Assembly: GCA_030150585.1 (NCBI GenBank)
Contig: JASLFM010000062.1
Location: 1-8,473, forward strand
Direction: 5' to 3'
DNA from: Acidovorax sp.
GTDB taxonomy: Bacteria > Pseudomonadota > Gammaproteobacteria > Burkholderiales > Burkholderiaceae_C
Length of the DNA: 8,473 nt
Both the position numbers and the translations under genes were made by a program. Positions 5,163 through 8,473 of the stretch are shown here, piece by piece; the stretch's first letter is position 1; each line of letters starts with the position of its first letter. Under the pieces are notes generated by a model. That model was not told where the DNA came from and did no database searches. It saw only the letters and a list, made by a program, of their open reading frames with translations.

Positions 5163-6273
5163 GGGCCCAGCCGGCCTCGCACCACGAGGCAATGAGTTCG
5201 AGCGCTTCGTCGCTCGCGCGGGACAGGTCGGCGGGCTCCAGCGCTCGCCGGTCGGCCAGGCGGCGCATCAGCGTGGCGTCGCGGCCCGCGGCGCGGTAAC
5301 TCTCGCCATTGATGAAGATGTGTTTGTCGTCGTACATCATGCGCGTGCGGCGGTCGAGTGCCACCCGCTCGATCATGCCCGCTGGCGCGCTGGGCTCGAA
5401 CCAGACGCTGGGCTTGGGCTCGGTGAGGTATTCGCCCAGCGCGCGCTCCAGCGCCAGCGGCTCGGCCAGCGCGCGCTGCAGCGCCTCGCGCGCGAAATCC
5501 TGCAGGGCCGAGGGGATGGCTCCCGGCTGGCTCACGGCCTCCTGCCGGGGGTCGCGGTAGATCACCGGGGATTGGCCCGGATCATCGTCCTCATCGGTCA
5601 GGCGCAGCAGCAGTTCGCGCGCCATCTCGCCGCGCTCCGGGGAGCGGAAGCCGATGGAATACGTCATGCATTCGCCCTCGGCAATGCCGTCGTGCGCCCA
5701 GCGCGGCGGCAGGTAGAGCATGTCGCCCGGCTCGAGCACGTATTCCTCTTCGGGCACGAAATCCGTAAGGATCTTGAGCGGAACGCCTTCCTGCAGCGTC
5801 ATGTTCTTCTGCCGCCCGATGCGCCAGCGGCGGCGGCCGTGGGCCTGGAGCAGAAACACGTCGTAGCTGTCGAAATGCGGGCCCACGCCACCGCCGTCGG
5901 TGGCGTAGCTGATCATGAGGTCATCGAGGCGCGCCTCGGGCACGAAACGGAACTGCTGCAGCAGTCCATGCACGGCATCGTCGTGCAGGTCCACACCCTG
6001 CACAAGCAGCGTCCAGCGCGGCGTCTGCAGCGGGGGCAGCGCGCGGCGTGCAAACGGGCCGTGGCGCAGCTTCCAGCCCTCTTGGCGATGCTGGATCAGG
6101 CGCGACTCCACGCCCTCCTGGCCCGCGAGGGCGAACAGCCCGGAGCGCAGCACGGGCGGCGCGAAATCAGGAATGGCCTGGCGCACCAGCAGCGGCTTCT
6201 TGTGCCAGTGGCGGTGCATGAACTGCGCGGGCGTAAGGCCACCGAGCAGGGGAAGAGGTTGGTTGATCTGCAT
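5155..6273 (-). CDS. roxA: JmjC-type ribosomal protein uL16 3-hydroxylase (RoxA/YcfD family)
   Basis: A 2-oxoglutarate- and Fe(II)-dependent oxygenase of the cupin_4/JmjC class; the E. coli member YcfD (RoxA) hydroxylates an arginine of ribosomal protein uL16. The 372-residue length equals the family norm. The iron-binding triad is visible as H133-x-D135 (G-P-H-F-D-S-Y-D) and H194 (P-P-R-W-A-H-D-G). The motif L-E-P-G-D-M-L-Y-L-P-P (180-190) precedes the last His, as in the family. The N-terminus (L-T-P-A-Q-F, H-W-H-K-K-P-L-L-V-R at 22-31) is also typical, and the C-terminal third corresponds to the dimerisation and winged-helix-like part. The ATG at 6273 has an AGGAG 12 bases upstream, a long spacing. 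That AGGAG directly abuts the slyD start codon on the other strand. The next gene overlaps the roxA stop by 8 bases. Family is certain; the exact ribosomal target in this species is inferred. Confidence 0.93.
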   Translation of the reverse strand: MQINQPLPLLGGLTPAQFMHRHWHKKPLLVRQAIPDFAPPVLRSGLFALAGQEGVESRLIQHRQEGWKLRHGPFARRALPPLQTPRWTLLVQGVDLHDDAVHGLLQQFRFVPEARLDDLMISYATDGGGVGPHFDSYDVFLLQAHGRRRWRIGRQKNMTLQEGVPLKILTDFVPEEEYVLEPGDMLYLPPRWAHDGIAEGECMTYSIGFRSPERGEMARELLLRLTDEDDDPGQSPVIYRDPRQEAVSQPGAIPSALQDFAREALQRALAEPLALERALGEYLTEPKPSVWFEPSAPAGMIERVALDRRTRMMYDDKHIFINGESYRAAGRDATLMRRLADRRALEPADLSRASDEALELIASWCEAGWAHA

Positions 6274-6275
6274 GC

Positions 6276-6284
6276 TGCGACAAT
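6276..6284 (+). promoter_or_regulatory. Extended -10 element of slyD, predicting a leaderless mRNA
   Basis: TGC-GACAAT has the TGn extension and a hexamer matching TATAAT at 4 of 6 positions. It ends 6 bases before the slyD ATG, so transcription would begin at 6291, the A of the ATG. No Shine-Dalgarno for slyD exists in this gap; the only purine-rich motif there (minus-strand AGGAG, 6290-6286) belongs to roxA. The -35 region, inside roxA, is poor, as is common with extended -10 promoters. Confidence 0.4.
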
Positions 6285-6290
6285 TCTCCT

Positions 6291-6815
6291 ATGGAAATCA
6301 CCCAACAATGCGTGGTCGCTTTGACCTGGATCTTGAAAGACACCCTGGATGAAGAGCTGGACGTGCTCGACGAGCCCGTGGAGTTCCTCGTGGGGGGGGA
6401 CGACCTGCTCGCCCGCATCGAGGAGGCACTGCAGGGCCACGGTGTGGGCGCCACGCTCGCACTGCACCTGGAGCCCGAGGATGCCTTCGGCGACTACCAG
6501 GAGCAGCTGATCTTCCTGGAGCCGCGCGCACTCTTCCCCGCCGACCTGGAGGAAGGCATGACCTTCGAGGGCAGCGCCCTGCCCGCGGGCTGCAACCCCG
6601 ACGCGCCGCGCGACGCGCTCTACACCGTGACGGAGATCTACCCCGAGCACGTGGTGCTGGATGGCAACCACCCGCTCGCCGGCATCGCGCTGCGCCTGTC
6701 GGTCACCGTGCACGGCGTGCGCGAGGCGACCGAAGAGGAAATCGGCCGCGGCACGGCCGGTACGGGGTTCTTCCGCATCCAGCCGCCCTCTCCCGGCAGC
6801 ACGCTGCTGCACTGA
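6291..6815 (+). CDS. slyD: FKBP-type peptidyl-prolyl isomerase SlyD
   Basis: A cytoplasmic prolyl isomerase and chaperone. The 174-residue product shows the split FKBP fold: residues 1-70 contain the first half (V-E-F-L-V-G-G-D-D-L-L at 30-40, I-E-E-A-L-Q-G-H-G-V-G at 43-53, E-D-A-F-G-D-Y at 63-69), residues about 76-122 form the insert-in-flap chaperone domain, and the FKBP part resumes with D-G-N-H-P-L-A-G (124-131) and the signature R-E-A-T-E-E-E-I (144-151). The metal-binding His/Cys-rich tail of E. coli SlyD is absent; the protein ends in a short G-F-F-R-I-Q-P-P tail, so the nickel role is probably lost. slyD is divergent from roxA with 17 bases between starts and converges on a lipoprotein gene with 12 bases between stops. 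It appears to be a single-gene transcript, possibly leaderless. Confidence 0.94.
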   Translation: MEITQQCVVALTWILKDTLDEELDVLDEPVEFLVGGDDLLARIEEALQGHGVGATLALHLEPEDAFGDYQEQLIFLEPRALFPADLEEGMTFEGSALPAGCNPDAPRDALYTVTEIYPEHVVLDGNHPLAGIALRLSVTVHGVREATEEEIGRGTAGTGFFRIQPPSPGSTLLH

Positions 6816-6827
6816 GGGCGGCGAGGC

Positions 6828-7334
6828 TTACATCCGCGAGATCTGGCCGTTGTACATGCGCACACGCTCGCCAATGCGCAGATCGCCGGGCGAACTCACA
6901 TCGTAGGCGCGCATGCCGCCCTGGTCGAGCTGGATCGTGATGCGGTAGGCCTGGGCATAGCCCTGGTTGCCGCGCCCCTCGATGGCATTGCCCGCCACGG
7001 CACCGCCGATGACGCCCGCAGCCGTGGCCGCCGCACGGCCGCCGCCCCGGCCGATCTGGTTGCCCAGCAAGCCACCGACCACGGCACCCAGCACCGCACC
7101 GCCGCCCGTGGTCTGCCCGCCCGAGGGCACTTGCAGGGCCTCGATGTTCGCGATGCGCCCGTACTCGGTGCCCATGGGGGCCTGCTGATACGCCGGGTAA
7201 CTCGCCTGAGGCTGCGAGTAGACGGGTGCCTGCTGGTAAACAGGGCGCTGCTGCGGGTACGGGGCGCACGCCGCCAGCGTACTGGCGAGGATGGCGCAAG
7301 CCATGGCGGCCGCGCTGCGATTCATGGTGTACAT
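6828..7334 (-). CDS. Glycine-zipper 2TM lipoprotein (SlyB/17 kDa antigen-like)
   Basis: A 168-residue predicted outer-membrane lipoprotein. The signal peptide has lipobox L20-A-A-C23. A Tyr/Gln/Pro-rich spacer follows (about residues 25-52, with repeated Y-x-Q and Q-A-P). Then comes a glycine-zipper region of two Gly/Ala-rich hydrophobic helices: G-G-G-A-V-L-G-A-V-V-G-G-L-L-G (77-91) and A-A-A-T-A-A-G-V-I-G-G-A-V-A-G (101-115). The C-terminal 45 residues look like a small beta domain (Y-R-I-T-I-Q-L-D, R-I-G-E-R-V-R-M). This is the architecture of the SlyB/Rickettsia 17 kDa antigen group, linked in other bacteria to outer-membrane stability. The ATG at 7334 is chosen because AAGGAG lies 7 bases upstream; ATG 7325 is less well placed and the frame runs back to 7385. 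It is on the same strand as dut but 166 bases away, so it may be transcribed separately. Confidence 0.9.
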   Translation of the reverse strand: MYTMNRSAAAMACAILASTLAACAPYPQQRPVYQQAPVYSQPQASYPAYQQAPMGTEYGRIANIEALQVPSGGQTTGGGAVLGAVVGGLLGNQIGRGGGRAAATAAGVIGGAVAGNAIEGRGNQGYAQAYRITIQLDQGGMRAYDVSSPGDLRIGERVRMYNGQISRM

Positions 7335-7341
7335 GACAACT

Positions 7342-7347
7342 CTCCTT
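7342..7347 (-). promoter_or_regulatory. Strong ribosome binding site of the glycine-zipper lipoprotein gene
   Basis: AAGGAG on the minus strand lies 7 bases before the ATG at 7334 and fixes that start over the in-frame ATGs at 7325 and 7385. Confidence 0.8.
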
Positions 7348-7446
7348 GAGGATCGCAGCCGGCCATAACGTTCGGTCCGCTGCATGTTCGCTGTGATTGC
7401 AGCACGGCGGCGATGTTCCCCATGCCGGGGAGCGGCGGTACGCCCC

Positions 7447-7475
7447 GTCGGACAGGTGCCTGCACCCGGGTCGGA
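7447..7475. repeat. Palindrome bracketed by GTCGGA direct repeats, between dut and the lipoprotein gene
   Basis: GGTGC-CT-GCACC (7455-7466) is a 12-base palindrome flanked by direct copies of GTCGGA at 7447-7452 and 7470-7475. It lies 26-54 bases beyond the dut stop. There is no T tract, so it is not a standard terminator; an operator or RNA-processing hairpin is possible. A second small inverted repeat, TCCCC-ATGCC-GGGGA, is at 7417-7431. I find no convincing sigma70 promoter for the downstream lipoprotein gene in the rest of the 7335-7500 gap. Confidence 0.3.
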
Positions 7476-7500
7476 GCGCGCCTACAGCACCGATGCAGCT

Positions 7501-7947
7501 TCAGGCCTTGCCCGTGGAGCCGTAGCCGTTCTCGCCGCGCTGCGTGGCGGGGAATTCCTCCACCACGTTGAACTGCGCCTGCACCACGGGCACGATGACC
7601 AGCTGCGCCAGCCGCTCCATGGGCTGCAGCGTAAAGGGTACGTCGCTGCGGTTCCAGGCGCTCACCATGAGCTGCCCCTGGTAGTCGCTGTCGATCAGGC
7701 CCACGAGGTTGCCCAGCACGATGCCGTGCTTGTGGCCCAGCCCCGAGCGCGGCAGGATCAGCGCAGCGTAGCCCGGGTCCTTGAGGTAGATGGCGATGCC
7801 CGTGGGCACGAGCTGCCATGCGTTGGGCGCGAGCGTAAGCGGCTCGTCCAGGCAGGCGCGCAGGTCGAGGCCTGCGCTGCCGGGCGTGGCATAGGTGGGT
7901 AACTGGTCCGCCATGCGGGCGTCCAGCACCTTGACGTCGATCTTCAT
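7501..7947 (-). CDS. dut: dUTP diphosphatase (Dut)
   Basis: This enzyme hydrolyses dUTP to dUMP and pyrophosphate, keeping uracil out of DNA and supplying dTMP synthesis. The 148-residue protein has all five motifs of the trimeric family in order: A-G-L-D-L-R-A (25-31), P-R-S-G-L-G-H-K-H-G (66-75), G-L-I-D-S-D-Y-Q-G with catalytic D86 (83-91), E-R-L-A-Q (111-115) and R-G-E-N-G-Y-G-S-T-G (137-146). Tyr142 stands where many relatives have the uracil-stacking Phe, a conservative change. The ATG at 7947 has an AAGGA at 4-base spacing. It lies 12 bases after the coaBC stop on the same strand, the coaBC-dut order known from many bacteria, so the two are one operon. Confidence 0.97.
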   Translation of the reverse strand: MKIDVKVLDARMADQLPTYATPGSAGLDLRACLDEPLTLAPNAWQLVPTGIAIYLKDPGYAALILPRSGLGHKHGIVLGNLVGLIDSDYQGQLMVSAWNRSDVPFTLQPMERLAQLVIVPVVQAQFNVVEEFPATQRGENGYGSTGKA

Positions 7948-7959
7948 GGATTCCTTTGT

Positions 7960-8473
7960 TCAAGCGTGCAGCGGCGCGATGCGCCGCGCGATCTCCGCCA
8001 CGAGCTGCTGCGCCAGCTCGCGCTTGGACGCATGGGGCAGTTCGCGGTGGCCCTGCCCGTCGACGAGCAGCAGCGCATTGTCGTCCTGCCCGAACGTCGC
8101 GGGGCCGATGTTGCCCACGAGCAGCGGCACGCCCTTGCGCGCGCGCTTGGCCTGTGCGTGCTGCAGCAGGTCGTGGCTCTCGGCCGCGAAACCCACGCAG
8201 TAGAGCTGGCCCGAGCGCGCACGCTCGGACCGCGCCACGCGCGCGAGGATGTCGGGGTTCTCAACAAAGCCCAGCTGCGGCACCTGGCCCGAGCCGTCCT
8301 TCTTGATTTTCTGGTCCGCGGCCGATGCGGGTCGCCAGTCGGCCACGGCGGCAGTCGCTATGAATATCGAAGCTGCCGGAGCCTGCTGCTCCACCGCTTC
8401 GAGCATGTCTTGCGCCGAAGTCACATTCACGCGGTGCACGCCGCGCGGCGTGGGCAGGTGCACGGGGCCGGCC
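7960..8473 (-). CDS. coaBC: CoaBC, C-terminal phosphopantothenoylcysteine synthetase part (5' end outside window)
   Basis: CoaBC (Dfp) is a bifunctional coenzyme A enzyme; the C-terminal CoaB domain joins 4'-phosphopantothenate and cysteine using CTP. Only the last 170 residues are inside the window. They begin with A-G-P-V-H-L-P-T-P-R-G-V, the family's G-P-x-x-L-P-x-P motif, so the frame is open through the edge and the GTG at 8463 is an internal Val, not a start. Further CoaB signatures are A-A-V-A-D-W-R-P (fragment residues 41-48), the active-site K-I-K-K (55-58), E-N-P-D-I-L (71-76) and G-F-A-A-E-S. The substrate- and dimer-forming parts seen are intact. Codons just before A-A-V-A-D-W are atypical (two ATA Ile codons) where a repeat-like piece lies at 8357-8376. 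It is followed by dut after 12 bases. Confidence 0.95.
   Translation of the reverse strand, partial: AGPVHLPTPRGVHRVNVTSAQDMLEAVEQQAPAASIFIATAAVADWRPASAADQKIKKDGSGQVPQLGFVENPDILARVARSERARSGQLYCVGFAAESHDLLQHAQAKRARKGVPLLVGNIGPATFGQDDNALLLVDGQGHRELPHASKRELAQQLVAEIARRIAPLHA
8357..8376 (-). repeat. Second repeat-like AT-rich segment, inside coaBC
   Basis: On the minus strand this reads GCAGCT-N10-TAGC, with the same end words and same 10-base centre as 1608-1627. The core GCTTCGATATTCATAGC is a weaker palindrome than the first copy. It is read in frame as A-A-S-I-F-I-A with codons GCA GCT TCG ATA TTC ATA GCG; ATA is normally among the rarest codons in such a GC-rich genome and occurs twice here within three codons. 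Confidence 0.45.

Noticed and set aside
4975..6324. 449-residue open frame on the plus strand across roxA
   Set aside because: It lies antisense to roxA, whose iron-binding residues and length match its family. The long frame is a by-product of G/C-rich third positions and its product has no recognisable domain.
1..8473. Possible mobile island, defence system or biosynthetic cluster
   Set aside because: No integrase, transposase, terminal repeats, composition shift over more than about 30 bases, or defence or biosynthetic domains; the gene set is core housekeeping.

Overview
The window reads as ordinary chromosomal core DNA from a high-GC betaproteobacterium, most likely family Comamonadaceae (Acidovorax/Alicycliphilus/Delftia type). 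The evidence is G/C-rich third codon positions throughout, the dapA-bamC pair, a coaBC-dut pair, a betaproteobacterial-style BamC, and two AT-rich copies of a short repeat (GCAGCT-N10-TAGC) of a kind I recall from Comamonadaceae genomes. The family is inferred by recognition, not by a search. No prophage, transposase, CRISPR array, toxin-antitoxin pair, tRNA or rRNA is visible.

Layout. Positions 116-2003 (+) hold a tight unit: an MFS transporter, a 42-residue one-helix membrane protein starting 2 bases after the transporter stop, and a class I SAM methyltransferase whose start overlaps the small gene's end. Positions 2038-4088 (+) hold dapA (lysine/peptidoglycan precursor synthesis) and bamC (outer-membrane lipoprotein of the BAM complex), with a promoter-like -10 just after the methyltransferase stop. 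A perfect 47-bp palindrome at 4120-4166 with A/T flanks ends transcription from both sides.

On the minus strand come an 87-residue Ala/Pro-rich lipoprotein (4443-4180) with a promoter-like region containing a tandem GTCAGT repeat, then a 169-residue protein of unknown function (5162-4653) overlapping by 8 bases the end of roxA (6273-5155), a JmjC-type ribosomal protein arginine hydroxylase. roxA is divergent from slyD (6291-6815, +), with only 17 bases between start codons. slyD has no Shine-Dalgarno and an extended -10 placed so that its mRNA would begin at the ATG. slyD converges on a glycine-zipper lipoprotein (7334-6828, minus) with 12 bases between stops. dut (7947-7501) and the 3' part of coaBC (8473-7960, cut by the window edge) complete the minus strand.

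The genes mostly serve envelope building (DapA, BamC, two lipoproteins), protein folding and ribosome modification (SlyD, RoxA), and nucleotide/cofactor housekeeping (Dut, CoaBC). I see no convincing new multi-gene system. The observations most worth a second look are the repeat pieces inside two coding regions, the apparently leaderless slyD start in a 17-bp divergent gap, the tandem GTCAGT promoter, and the unknown gene coupled to roxA. The longest stretch without a gene is 4444-4652 (209 bases), described below; the gap 7335-7500 is also described.
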